From assembly GCA_900109895.1 (NCBI GenBank), contig FOBR01000010.1, positions 109,741-173,740 of the forward strand: DNA of 64,000 nt, given 5' to 3'. Under the pieces are notes generated by a model that was given only the letters and a program-made list of their open reading frames with translations, had not been told where the DNA came from and made no database searches. Positions 33,990 to 44,500 of the stretch are shown piece after piece. This stretch comes from a bacterium A37T11 (GTDB lineage Bacteria > Bacteroidota > Bacteroidia > Sphingobacteriales > Sphingobacteriaceae). Within the stretch, counting starts at the first letter, position 1; every line of letters begins with the position of its first letter. Made by a program: the position numbers and the translations under genes.

Positions 33990-36989
33990 ATGAATAAAAT
34001 TAGTAAATATATTTATTGTTTTATTACGATCAGTTTGCTTAGCGTAGGAGCTGTCCTGGCGCAGAAGGAAACGTATGCCGCAAAACCGTTGTGGGATGCC
34101 GATTCGCTCGGGAATCACCGCGTGCAACTGAAAGTTATCCAAGCCGCACCGGTGGCTAAGGCTGTCATAGTGTGGCGAAGGCGCGATCTGGACCCGCAAG
34201 ACAAAAGGGTCATCATTGAAGATGCATCCACACATCAACGGGTAAAAAATGTTGCATTTGGGACGCTCAATAATGAAATAGGCGAGCTCTACTTTGAGCC
34301 CGTTTCGGGCAATGGTACGTACTATGCCTATTATATGCCCTATAAAAATGAAGGAAGGTCTAACTACCCGAAAGGAGTTTACCTGAAGCCAGACCAAACA
34401 GCAGATGCTGCGTGGCTCAAGCGTATTAATAAACGCATGAAGCCAAACGTAGCTGTTAACGGTTTTCAGGCGATTGACAGCCTGAATAGTTTTGGTCCGA
34501 TGGAGCTCATCGCTACCGAAAAGGAGACCAGTTCGTTACTGGCCAAGCAAAAAGGAAAAGACTTCCTCGTTTTCCCGGAAGACCGGATGTATCCCATCAA
34601 AATGCGGGACCACTTGCCCTTCCGGTGGATACAGGGCGGGCCAACAACAATTTTTGAAGGCACAGCCAACAAAGGAGAGAACTACAGTTTTCAATTAGGC
34701 ATTTATGCGCTCCAGACTTTGACAGATGTGTCCATCTCCTTCACCGCTTTAAAAGCGGCTAATGGAAGCGAAATACCTGCTAAAAATATCTCCTGCCTGA
34801 ATAATACAGGCACACGTTATGATGGTACACCTTTTACCTCAAAGGTCACCATCTCGGCCGATACCATACAAGCCATGTGGTGCCTGCTGGATATCCCAAA
34901 AGCGATATCCGCTGGGAAATATAAGGGAACAGCAACCATTCATCACAAAGGAGGCTCTGACCAACAAATATCCCTGGTGATTACCGTTACCAATCAGGTA
35001 TTAGCAGACGGAGGTATCAGCGAGCCCTGGAAACAGACCCGGCTCAAATGGCTGAATTCCACGCTGGCTCAGGAAAATACCGTCATTCCGCCATATACAC
35101 CCCTTAGGGTAGATGGTCAGACCATTCACCTGTTGGGAAGGGAACTCGAGCTGAATACAGACGGATTTCCCAAACAGATCCAAACTTTTTTCAGCCCGGA
35201 GATGACCGGGCTGCAGGATACAGCCAATAAATTGCTGGCAGAACCCATTCATTTTCACTTTACGAGGCAAGCCGACGGTAACGATGTGAAGCTCCAATCG
35301 CAAGGGCTGTCGTTTAAAACCCAGACAGCAGGTACCGTCACGTGGCAGGCACTCAACAGCAGCCCGGAGATACAAGTGGATGTCAAGGGCTCGATTGAGT
35401 TTGATGGTTATATTGACTACCAAGTCAAGGTAACGGCTTTGCAAGACCTATCATTTAAAGAAATCACGATGCACATCCCCTTTGTCAAGGGGGTAGCCAA
35501 GTACCTGATGGGTCTGGGCGAGAAAGGTGGATACCGCAAGGATGGCCTGGACTGGAAATGGGATGTAGCCCACAAAAATCAAGATGGCGCCTGGATAGGC
35601 GATGTGAATGCCGGTTTGCAATACGCACTGCGGGATGAGCACTATGTACGTCCGTTGAACACCAATTTCTACCTGCAAAAACCCTTGTTGTTACCTACCT
35701 CCTGGGGGAATGAAGGCAAAGGAGGCATCCACATAGGCATGAAGGGCAGCTCCATGCTCGCCAATAATTACAGCGGAGAGCGGCAGTTGAAAAAAGGCGA
35801 CACCCTCTTTTACAACTTCCATTTGCTCATCACTCCATTTCATCCCATCAATACCGACTTCCAGTGGGCCACCCGGTTTTTTCACCAATACAATAACCTG
35901 GATACGATCAAAGCCACAGGAGCTACGGTGGTTAATATTCACCACGGCACACCCATCAATCCCTGGATCAACTATCCGTTTATTGAGCACGATAAAATGA
36001 AGGCCTATATAGATGAGGCACACAGCAAAGGCCTTAAGGTAAAAATTTACAATACGGTGCGGGAGTTGTCAAATCACGCTTACGAGACCTTCCCGCTGCG
36101 AAGCCTGGGTCATGAGATCTATTCCCCTGGCAAGGGTGGTGGCTTTAGCTGGCTGCAGGAGCATGTAGGCGATGATTATATCGCAGCCTGGTTTGTGCCC
36201 GAGGTCAAGGACGCTGCCATCGTAAATAGTGGCATGAGCCGTTGGCATAACTATTATGTAGAAGGCATGAATTGGCTGACCAATGAGGTGGGCATTGACG
36301 GCATTTACCTGGATGACGTAGCCTTTGACCGCGTCACCATGAAACGGATCAAGCGCATACTCACGCAAGACGGACACCCCGGCATAATTGACCTGCACTC
36401 GGCCAATCAGTATAATAAGAACGACGGGTTTAACAACAGCGCCAACCTGTATCTGGAGCATTTTCCTTATTTGAACCGCCTGTGGTTTGGTGAATATTTT
36501 GACTACGAGCAAAACAGCCCCGACTTTTTCCTGACAGAAGTGAGCGGTATTCCCTTTGGCCTGATGGGTGAGATGTTACAGGGTGGCGGTAATTTGTATA
36601 GGGGCATGATCTATGGAATGACCAACCGTATGCCCTGGAGTGACGGCGCAGACCCGCGGCCCCTATGGAAACTATGGGCCGATTTCGGGATGGAAGGATC
36701 AAAGATGATCGGCTACTGGAGCTCCAATTGCCCTGTGAAGACTGATCATGATGATATATTGGCGACCGTTTACCAGCGCGACGGAGCAGCACTGATAGCC
36801 ATTGCCAGCTGGGCAGCAGCTGCAACAGATGTGAAACTGCTCATGGATTGGAAAAAACTGGGGCTGGATGTTAGCAAGAGCAACATCACAGCCCCAGAAA
36901 TAAAAGGCGTTCAGGAAGCACACACCTATAAACCAGGTGAGGCTATCCGAATAGCGCCCAATAAAGGCATTATCCTCATTGCCCGTTAA
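33990..36989 (+). CDS. Exported DUF6067-like putative glycoside hydrolase
   Basis: A protein of 999 residues from the ATG at 33990, chosen because a clean signal peptide (ISLLSVGAVLAQ) follows; an in-frame ATG at 33957 is less likely. The N-terminal half is beta-sandwich-like. The C-terminal half, about 640-920, looks like a TIM barrel with GIDGIYLDDVAFDR (likely acidic catalytic or binding residues), ATVVNIHHGTPINPWINYP and WFGEYFDYEQNSPDFFLTE. I place it with DUF6067-type hydrolases by overall pattern; the specificity is unknown. It sits between two rhamnosidase genes and diverges from GH106. Confidence 0.6.
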   Translation: MNKISKYIYCFITISLLSVGAVLAQKETYAAKPLWDADSLGNHRVQLKVIQAAPVAKAVIVWRRRDLDPQDKRVIIEDASTHQRVKNVAFGTLNNEIGELYFEPVSGNGTYYAYYMPYKNEGRSNYPKGVYLKPDQTADAAWLKRINKRMKPNVAVNGFQAIDSLNSFGPMELIATEKETSSLLAKQKGKDFLVFPEDRMYPIKMRDHLPFRWIQGGPTTIFEGTANKGENYSFQLGIYALQTLTDVSISFTALKAANGSEIPAKNISCLNNTGTRYDGTPFTSKVTISADTIQAMWCLLDIPKAISAGKYKGTATIHHKGGSDQQISLVITVTNQVLADGGISEPWKQTRLKWLNSTLAQENTVIPPYTPLRVDGQTIHLLGRELELNTDGFPKQIQTFFSPEMTGLQDTANKLLAEPIHFHFTRQADGNDVKLQSQGLSFKTQTAGTVTWQALNSSPEIQVDVKGSIEFDGYIDYQVKVTALQDLSFKEITMHIPFVKGVAKYLMGLGEKGGYRKDGLDWKWDVAHKNQDGAWIGDVNAGLQYALRDEHYVRPLNTNFYLQKPLLLPTSWGNEGKGGIHIGMKGSSMLANNYSGERQLKKGDTLFYNFHLLITPFHPINTDFQWATRFFHQYNNLDTIKATGATVVNIHHGTPINPWINYPFIEHDKMKAYIDEAHSKGLKVKIYNTVRELSNHAYETFPLRSLGHEIYSPGKGGGFSWLQEHVGDDYIAAWFVPEVKDAAIVNSGMSRWHNYYVEGMNWLTNEVGIDGIYLDDVAFDRVTMKRIKRILTQDGHPGIIDLHSANQYNKNDGFNNSANLYLEHFPYLNRLWFGEYFDYEQNSPDFFLTEVSGIPFGLMGEMLQGGGNLYRGMIYGMTNRMPWSDGADPRPLWKLWADFGMEGSKMIGYWSSNCPVKTDHDDILATVYQRDGAALIAIASWAAAATDVKLLMDWKKLGLDVSKSNITAPEIKGVQEAHTYKPGEAIRIAPNKGIILIAR

Positions 36990-36992
36990 GGC

Positions 36993-37014
36993 AACGCCTC
37001 CTATTAGAGGCGTT
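36993..37014. terminator. Hairpin between convergent genes
   Basis: An 8-bp perfect stem AACGCCTC/GAGGCGTT with a 6-base loop fills the 23-base gap between the DUF6067-like gene and the GH78 gene, which converge here. It probably ends transcription from both sides, although T-runs are short. Confidence 0.6.
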
Positions 37015-39328
37015 AGAAAGTATGGCTTCCAGGGCCTACTTCCTGCGCTTTGGATGATTTTCCATCAGCTGATGGAACATATACCGTGGCTGTAGCTCCT
37101 TGAGGTATATCCACCTGCAGGTTCACCTTGCCGCTTTCTAGTTTCCAGTTGGAACTGACTTTTCCTTGCGGAGTGTCATAACTTGCCTTCGCCCACGTAA
37201 TCCCGCCCCCGATTTCGGGTTTGATGATAATCTTTTTGTATCCAGGTGCCCCTATTTGAATTCCGGCAATGTGTTGGTACATCCAATCGCCAATCGCACC
37301 ATAAGCATAATGATTAAAAGAGTTCATCCCCGGCGTTTGAAAACTGCCATCTGGTTTAATGCCATCCCAACGTTCCCAAATCGTTGTCGCCCCTTTTTTA
37401 ACCGGATACAGCCAGCTTGGAAACGTATCTTGCAATAACAATGTATAGGCTACATCTGTATATCCAAAACGTGACAAAACATGACAAAGATAGGGCGTAC
37501 CCAGGAAACCGGTAGTGAGGTGATTGCCATACCGCTTTATGTTATCTACCAGATAGCCGGCCGCTACTGGTCTCAGATTCTCCGGCAACATATCAAACTG
37601 CAGGGCCAGCACATAAGCCGTTTGGGTATTGCTCATCAGGCGGCCACTAGGAGTTACATATTCCTTTAAGAAAGCTGCCTTCACCCGTTGTAGCAACGCT
37701 TCATAGCGGGCCACATCGTCCGTTTTTCCCAACACCTGGGCAGCGTTGATCACCAATTGGGTAGAATAAGCAAAGAAACACTGCGCAATCTGAAATTTAT
37801 CGGTCACTGCTTCTGAACCACCATCGTTGCCAGGGCGGTAACTCAGCCAATCGCCAAAATGGTCTCCTTCAGCCCAAAGATCTGAAGGGTTCATGTGTTT
37901 TTCCATATAGCCAACCCAAGCTTTCATGCTGGGGTATTGATCTTCCAGAATCTTTTTGTCGGCATACACCTCATACATGGTCCAGGGTACAATGGTGGTG
38001 ACGTCTGCCCATCCGGTAGACCCACCCTCTCCATGTAGTACATCAGGTATCACGTGTGGTAGTTTACCATCCGGCAGCTGGTCAGCAGCAACATCTTTCA
38101 TCCATTTCCTAAAAAAATATTGTACATCATAGTTATAAGCAGCTGTGCGGCAGAAAGCCTGCGCATCGCCTGTCCAGCCCAGGCGCTCATCGCGCTGCGG
38201 GCAGTCTGTCGGGACATCCAGAAAGTTGCCGCGCTGCCCCCACTGGATATTATGTTGCAGTTGGTTGAGCAGTGGGTTGCTGCACTCAAACGTGCCGCTG
38301 GGCTTCATGTCGGAGTAGAGCGTCACGGCTGTAAAATCCTCTGGCTTCAGCTCGCCCGGATATCCGTCTACTTTGATATACCGAAAACCGTAGAAGGTAA
38401 AATGGGGTTCAAAGGTTTCCGGGCCTCCGCCACTCAGCGTATAAGTGGCCGTAGCTTTGGCGGCACGCAGATTATCGGTATAAAAATTCCCCTCCTTATC
38501 CAGCACCTCAGCATGGCGTATGGTGATTTGATCGCCGGCATTACCTTGCGCCTTCACCTGCACCCAGCCTACCAGGTTTTGGCCAAAATCAATCACCTGT
38601 TCACCCTTTGGGGTCTTGATTACTTTCACAGCATGTAGGGTCTCGTGTTTCTTCACCGGTTGGTTTTCAGTTGGGATCAGCGTGCTGTAACCATAGTCCC
38701 CCAGTGTCACCGCCTTCCAGTCCTTGTCATCAAAGCTGGGCGTGTCCCATCCATTCTTTTCCTGACGGTGGTCTATGCTTTCGCCGTTATAGATGCTTGC
38801 GGAGGTAATAGCCCCCGTAGCAGACTTCCAGGAACCATCACTCACTAAGATCTCCTTTTTACCATTATTGTAAGTGATTTCCAATTGGGCCAATAACGCC
38901 AATTCGTTGCCATAATGATTGCGATTGTCCTGGCCCCAGGCCAGCGCGCCTCTGTACCATCCGTCACCAAGTACCACAGCCAGGGCATTTTTCCCCTTGG
39001 CCAGGAGCCGAGTCACATCATACACTTGGTATTGCAGACGCTTATTATAGCTCGTCCAGCCCGGCGTAAGTTGTCCATCACCCACACGGTGTCCGTTAAT
39101 GCGGGCCTCATACAGGCCATGCGAAGTAATTAATAAGCGGGCTGAGCGGATATTTTTGCCAGTCTCAAAGCTTTTTCTGAAATATTGCCCCGGCCTGTTC
39201 ACCAGATCATCCGTATAGCCAATCTTTAGCCATTGGGCTTTCCATTGTGGTTGCACTGTTGGTTGCTGAGCCATTGCCGGCCGAAACGCCACCAAGGCCA
39301 GGATAATAAAGAGAGAAGATAATTTCAT
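37013..39328 (-). CDS. GH78 family alpha-L-rhamnosidase, exported
   Basis: A 771-residue enzyme with a signal peptide (ending AMAQ). Domain order of the family: N-terminal beta domain (RSARLLITSHGLYEARINGH), concanavalin-like domain (VIDFGQNLVGWVQV), (alpha/alpha)6 barrel from about residue 340 with the conserved FLDVPTDCPQRDERLGWTGD near 370-385 that supplies the general acid, and a C-terminal beta domain (YDTPQGKVSSNW). It releases terminal alpha-L-rhamnose in the periplasm or at the surface. It is slightly shorter than many members. No rhamnose catabolic genes are in the window. Confidence 0.93.
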   Translation of the reverse strand: MKLSSLFIILALVAFRPAMAQQPTVQPQWKAQWLKIGYTDDLVNRPGQYFRKSFETGKNIRSARLLITSHGLYEARINGHRVGDGQLTPGWTSYNKRLQYQVYDVTRLLAKGKNALAVVLGDGWYRGALAWGQDNRNHYGNELALLAQLEITYNNGKKEILVSDGSWKSATGAITSASIYNGESIDHRQEKNGWDTPSFDDKDWKAVTLGDYGYSTLIPTENQPVKKHETLHAVKVIKTPKGEQVIDFGQNLVGWVQVKAQGNAGDQITIRHAEVLDKEGNFYTDNLRAAKATATYTLSGGGPETFEPHFTFYGFRYIKVDGYPGELKPEDFTAVTLYSDMKPSGTFECSNPLLNQLQHNIQWGQRGNFLDVPTDCPQRDERLGWTGDAQAFCRTAAYNYDVQYFFRKWMKDVAADQLPDGKLPHVIPDVLHGEGGSTGWADVTTIVPWTMYEVYADKKILEDQYPSMKAWVGYMEKHMNPSDLWAEGDHFGDWLSYRPGNDGGSEAVTDKFQIAQCFFAYSTQLVINAAQVLGKTDDVARYEALLQRVKAAFLKEYVTPSGRLMSNTQTAYVLALQFDMLPENLRPVAAGYLVDNIKRYGNHLTTGFLGTPYLCHVLSRFGYTDVAYTLLLQDTFPSWLYPVKKGATTIWERWDGIKPDGSFQTPGMNSFNHYAYGAIGDWMYQHIAGIQIGAPGYKKIIIKPEIGGGITWAKASYDTPQGKVSSNWKLESGKVNLQVDIPQGATATVYVPSADGKSSKAQEVGPGSHTF

Positions 39329-39448
39329 CCGATAATAGATTTTTTTGGTTATTATAGTCGCTAATTAAATAGCTGGGGATAAAGCTAAGCATCCTGTGTT
39401 AAATAACTATCCTGCCCTGTTCTGGTAATGAGCCTTTCGAATTTAGAG

Positions 39449-39479
39449 TTTGAAGTGAAAAATAATTTCTATAGATTTG
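39449..39479 (+). promoter_or_regulatory. Promoter of uptake locus 4
   Basis: TTTG (39449-39452), a 19-base spacer, then TAGATTTG (39472-39479): a full match to the Bacteroidota housekeeping promoter at its usual spacing. Transcription would start near 39485, about 15 bases before the TTG start of the sigma gene. Confidence 0.75.
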
Positions 39480-39499
39480 CTATTATAATGTGAAAATAA

Positions 39500-40078
39500 T
39501 TGGCTAAAAGGTTACTCATTGATGAAGTTCATTTGCTGGAAAAACTCCGTGAAGGAGATGAGCGGGCTTTTCGTGCCATTTACAACCATTATTATGATTT
39601 TCTGCTGATGTATGCCTTTCAGCTTAGCCAGGATGAAGATGTGGCGCAAGATATTGTACAAGACATTTTTTTGAATCTATGGATTAAAAGAGCTTCGCTT
39701 GATATTCACAGTTCACTTTTCAATTATCTTCATCAAAGTGTGCGATTTGGTTTTTTCAAACAAGAACGTAAAAAAGGAACAGATACGGCTTATAAAGAGG
39801 ATTTGCGCCAATACATTCATAATTATGCGCATGCTGGGGATGAATTTTTGTTTGAAAAGGAACTCATTGCCCGGCTTGAAAAACTGGCAGATGACCTGCC
39901 AGGAAAGGAGGGTCAAATATTTACATTAACCTATTTTAGTCAACTTACGCCTGAAGAAATAGCTGAAAAATTAGGTGTTTCACAGAAAACGGTCACTAAT
40001 TTATTGGCTAGAGCGGTCAAGAATTTAAAATTACAGCTTGGTTTAGGTATAATTTTGTCCTATTTTATTCAATTTTAG
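39500..40078 (+). CDS. FecI-type ECF sigma factor, locus 4
   Basis: A 192-residue ECF sigma factor: region 2 (about 18-80, VAQDIVQDIFLNLWIKR) and region 4 (about 130-180, TPEEIAEKLGVSQKTVTNLL). The start is TTG at 39500, directly after an in-frame TAA; the first in-frame ATG would cut into region 2, and the promoter just upstream fits the TTG. It is first in a plus-strand operon followed by FecR, SusC and SusD. Confidence 0.9.
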   Translation: MAKRLLIDEVHLLEKLREGDERAFRAIYNHYYDFLLMYAFQLSQDEDVAQDIVQDIFLNLWIKRASLDIHSSLFNYLHQSVRFGFFKQERKKGTDTAYKEDLRQYIHNYAHAGDEFLFEKELIARLEKLADDLPGKEGQIFTLTYFSQLTPEEIAEKLGVSQKTVTNLLARAVKNLKLQLGLGIILSYFIQF

Positions 40079-40192
40079 GCATTATTCATTTTTTTTATTT
40101 TTTTTCGGGCAAAAAGGTTGGCATGTGGTTCCTTATTATGAAGCGGGCTTATAAAGGATAGTAGTTCGTTACAAAGGAAAGAAATAAAAAAC

Positions 40193-41347
40193 ATGTACGA
40201 AGGTTTTAACATCGAAGATTTGCTGGAGAAATATCTGGAAAACCGGTGCAATCCTGAAGAACAGGAGTTGGTGGAGCGGCATTTAGTTCGGTTTATGGAT
40301 CGGAATACGCTGAAATTATCCCCCCAATTCATCCGCGATTCAAAAGATGAAACCATTCGTTTATTGTTAGGTGAAATTCATCGGAAAGATACGGCATTGC
40401 CTGGGCGCATATTTCATGTGAAACAATGGTATTATTCCGTTGCGGCTGGCATATTGCTGGCAATTGTGGTATCGCTTTATTGGTATCCAAGCTTTTTTGT
40501 GCATCCTAAATCAAAGCAGGTAAATCAAGAAATTTCTCCGGGTTATAATCAGGCCACGCTAACGTTATCTAACGGTACCAAAATAATTTTAGACAGTGCC
40601 AAATCGGGCATTCAAGTTGGAGGAAAGGATTTTCATTATAATGATGGAACAAAAATAGAAACAAAAGATGTGGTCAGCTCGGCGGCTCTTAATGAACAAT
40701 ACGCCATACTGGCTACTCCAAGAGGTGGCCAATATCAAGTAATTTTAAATGACGGAACAAAAGTTTGGCTTAATGCGGCATCTACATTAAGGTATCCCCG
40801 CGAGTTTGGCAACGATAAAAGAACTGTAGAATTGGATGGGGAGGCCTATTTTATCATTAGTGACGAATTAAAGAAAGCTAACAGGTCATTCACGGTAAAA
40901 ACTAAAGGGCAGGAAATACAAGTTTTAGGGACAACGTTTAATATCTCATGCTTTAGTGATGAAAAGCAGGCTGTAACAACGCTCGTTTCTGGGAATGTAC
41001 AAGTAACTGTGGCTGGGAGCCAGAAAAGCCTTATTTTATTGCCTGGGGAGCAGGCTATAACCCATGGGAATGATATAAGTAAACATCAAGTGGATCCTTT
41101 TTATGCCACAGCCTGGAAAGATGGCTTAATTGCCTTTCGAAAGGAACCCCTTGAAAATATTATGGATAAGGTGATGCGTTGGTATAATGTGACCGTGCGT
41201 TATGAAGGTGGCATAGAAAAACACTCCTTTAGTGGTGTGGTGTCTCGCTATGAAAATATTTCTAAACTGTTAGCTACCTTATCGAAAACGGGTGAAATCA
41301 ATTATCAGATAGAAGAAGGGGTTATTAAACTTAGTCCGGGAAAATAA
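40193..41347 (+). CDS. FecR-type anti-sigma factor, locus 4
   Basis: A 384-residue FecR protein: N-terminal sigma-binding part (1-78), membrane helix about 79-97 (YSVAAGILLAIVVSLYW), FecR domain (ATPRGGQYQVILNDGTKVWL; RTVELDGEAYFII), and a C-terminal domain ending in a PLENIMDKVMRWYNVTVRYE-type stretch. The linker after the membrane helix (VHPKSKQVNQEISPGYNQAT) is homologous to the repeat-bearing linkers of loci 1 and 2 but has lost or never had the iteration. 163 bases separate it from susC. Confidence 0.93.
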   Translation: MYEGFNIEDLLEKYLENRCNPEEQELVERHLVRFMDRNTLKLSPQFIRDSKDETIRLLLGEIHRKDTALPGRIFHVKQWYYSVAAGILLAIVVSLYWYPSFFVHPKSKQVNQEISPGYNQATLTLSNGTKIILDSAKSGIQVGGKDFHYNDGTKIETKDVVSSAALNEQYAILATPRGGQYQVILNDGTKVWLNAASTLRYPREFGNDKRTVELDGEAYFIISDELKKANRSFTVKTKGQEIQVLGTTFNISCFSDEKQAVTTLVSGNVQVTVAGSQKSLILLPGEQAITHGNDISKHQVDPFYATAWKDGLIAFRKEPLENIMDKVMRWYNVTVRYEGGIEKHSFSGVVSRYENISKLLATLSKTGEINYQIEEGVIKLSPGK

Positions 41348-41410
41348 TATAAAAACTTAAAAATGGCGAAAATAAATAATAAAGCAGGCCCAGCGTAAAA
41401 GAAGAGTGAA

Positions 41411-41502
41411 CAAAAAACCGGAATCCCACGACCTGATAAATCTGGATTCCGGAACTTGTTCAGGTTAGCGCAGTCGTTTAATTTTTTGCAATCATAACCC
41501 AA
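41411..41502 (-). ncRNA. Predicted antisense RNA in the fecR-susC gap, locus 4
   Basis: A 9-bp perfect stem (41418-41426 with 41444-41452; CCGGAATCC paired to GGATTCCGG) is followed on the minus strand by six T, an intrinsic terminator antisense to the operon. A -7 box at the susC start codon would start an RNA of about 91 nt. This is the third copy of the layout, here on a plus-strand operon, so orientation follows the operon and not the chromosome. Confidence 0.5.
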
Positions 41503-41507
41503 ACATC

Positions 41508-41515
41508 CAAATGTA
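41508..41515 (-). promoter_or_regulatory. Candidate antisense -7 box at the susC start codon, locus 4
   Basis: TACATTTG on the minus strand, a full match to TAnnTTTG, overlaps the susC ATG. A T-rich TTTTTTTG lies only 14 bases upstream, closer than usual for a -33 element. Confidence 0.4.
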
Positions 41516-44500
41516 TAAATTTTTTACCTCAAAAAAATGGCTATTACTGATGAATCTCAGTTTCGCAATGATTTTGGCAAGCGTACTCCAGGTATTCGCA
41601 CTAAGTGCCGCCGGGCAGATGGTAGATTTGTCAGAAAAAGATTCGCCACTTGAAAAAGTGTTGGACAAAATTACCCGTCAAACAGGCTACTTTTTCCTTT
41701 ATGGGGATGAATCCCTGAAAAATTCCAAACCTGTTAATGTGCTATTTTCGCACGTGCCTTTGGATGAAGCACTGCGACGTATTTTTTCTTATCAATCTTT
41801 GGCTTATGAGATAGATGGTAAAACAGTGATCATTAAGTCTGAAACCACATCCAACGCAGCATTACAACCACAACGCATTACCGTCAAAGGCCGTGTGATT
41901 GATAGTTTGGGTAACCCATTAGAGCGGGCAACAGTCGTCTTACAAGGAACCCGTCTTTTTACCTATACCGATGGATCCGGAAAATTTTCGCTCACTAACA
42001 TTATTAAAGGATCAATCCTCCAAGTCAGTTTTCTTGGCTATACACCAAAGTTATTGATAGCGAAACAAGGAGACCTTGGCGCCATTATCTTACAGCCAGT
42101 CGCAAATGAACTGAACGAAGTAGCCGTTATTTCAAATGGTATCTTCGAACGCCCGGCAGAAAATTTTACCGGTGCAGCAACGAGCTTTACCGGGCAACAA
42201 CTTCGGCAGATCAGCCCAACTAGCGTACTATTAGCTTTAAAAGCATTGGATGCTTCCTTCCAGATGCCTACCGACAATGTCAATGGTTCAGACCCCAATG
42301 TGGTACCCAGAGTCCAGGTACGAGGTACCAACAGCATCATGCAAACCGACATGGAGAGTGAATATGGGTATATCAGTAACCCACCCCTGATCATTATAGA
42401 TGGGTTCGAATCGACATTACAGGTGTTATTTGATATGGACATCAACCGTATCAACAAACTGACTATTTTAAAAGATGCTGCCGCTACGGCACTCTATGGA
42501 TCAAAGTCTGCCAATGGCGTCATTGTCATTGAAACCATCCAGCCAACAGCGGGTCATTCACAAATTTATTATACCACCAATATAGGCGTGACCATGCCAG
42601 ATTTGACCAGCTTTAACCTAATGGATGCGCAGGAAAAGCTTCGCGTAGAGGAGATAGGTGGATATTATCGCAGCCGTGATTTTACAACACAGCAACGGCT
42701 GGATGATTTACACAACTTAGTAAAACATAATGTCGCTATGGGGGTAAATACCTATTGGTTGTCGCAACCCCTGCATACCGATATTACCCAATCGCATAAC
42801 CTCCAGTTGGGTGGAGGGTCTAATAAACTGACCTATCAAACCATTTTTAATTACGCCAAGTCAGGGGGTGTCGTGAAGGGATCTAATAGAAATAACTTTA
42901 GTGGTTCGGCACAGGTGAAATATAAAAGTCTCAACGGTAAATTATCGGTTCAGGCACAATTTAGTCTTTCAAAGACTGACGGAGTTAACTCCCCATATGG
43001 ATCATTTAGCCAATATACGTCGTTAAATCCCTATTGGATGATCAGGGATGAAAATGGGAATATCACCCGTTATATAGATGTTTATCCAACTGGGGGAAGT
43101 AATGGGTTGTTGGCAAGTTCTTACACTTCAAATGTCATTAACCCGCTGTATAATACCACACTAAATACCGTAAATAAGCTGAATAGCCAAACTATTCAGC
43201 AGAGTTTGTGGGGGGAATGGAAAATTTTTCCCGATCTGAAGATCAATTCTACGTTCAGTTATAGTAATACAGAGGGCCAGACAGATGTATTTTTGCCAGG
43301 AAGTGCATCCAATTTCTTTTCCACTTCCGATTTTTCTAAAAGAGGATCTTATAACCAGAACTCTTCTAAGTCATCTACCTACCAGTCCAGGACGTTGCTA
43401 AATTTTGGTAAGACGATAGATAAACATACGATATATGTTTCCGGCGGGGTCGATTTAAATCAAACCTCATCCGAAGCCTTAAAAACTTCCGTTATTGGTT
43501 TTCCGAGCGATCGATTAAATGATCTGTTATTTGGCCTCAATTATTCAAGTACTAAACCGAGTGGATCCTATAACCTTAAACGTACGGCAGGTTTTCTGGG
43601 CAATATCAGTTATGCATTTGACAGCCGGTTTTTAGTGGATGGTTCGTATAGGTCCGATGGATCATCGGTTTTTGGAAAAAACAAGCGATTTGGACAAATG
43701 TGGGCCATAGGTACAGGCTGGAATATCCATAAGGAAAAGTTTTTTAAAGAATCAAAAGTGCTGAGCAAGTTAAAATTGAGGGGATCTTACGGATTTACAG
43801 GTTCGGTTGATTTTCCCAGCTATGCTTCCGTCACTACCTATGAGTATCAGACAGACGGAAGGTACCTTGACTTTATTCCTGCGGTCGTGAAAGCCATGGG
43901 CAACCCCGACTTACTATGGCAACGAACTAAAAAACTAAACGTGGGAGCAGATTTTGGGCTCTTTAAAGATCGGGTGACAGCGACCTTTAATTATTATAAT
44001 GAGATCACCGATGATCTCATCATGTCCAATGCCTCTGCCCCCTCTACCGGATTTTCCTCCTATTATAATAACCTTGGTAAAAGTAAAAATAAGGGCTATG
44101 AGATTTACTTTACTTCTTTTATTTTTAAAAGGCCAGAGCAGAAGCTATTCTGGTCAATATCTACCTCATTTTACCACAATGAAAATAAATTAGTAGAAAT
44201 CACAGACGAATTGCGTAACCAAAATGCCTCAGCCCTTAAAACGCAGCGGGATTCATTGGGCAATATTACCCCTGTGTCTCAGTATGAAGAGGGAAAAAGT
44301 GTGAGCACGCTTTATGCAGTACGTTCAAAAGGAATAGACCCCAGCAATGGATACGAGATTTTTTTAGACAAAAACGGCCAGCAGACTTATGTATGGTCAC
44401 AGGATGACTTGGTAGCGATGGGAGATAGGCAACCTAAACTTAAACTCACCCTCAATAACAATTTTCAGTACAAATGGCTTCGTTTAAATTTTGGTATTAA

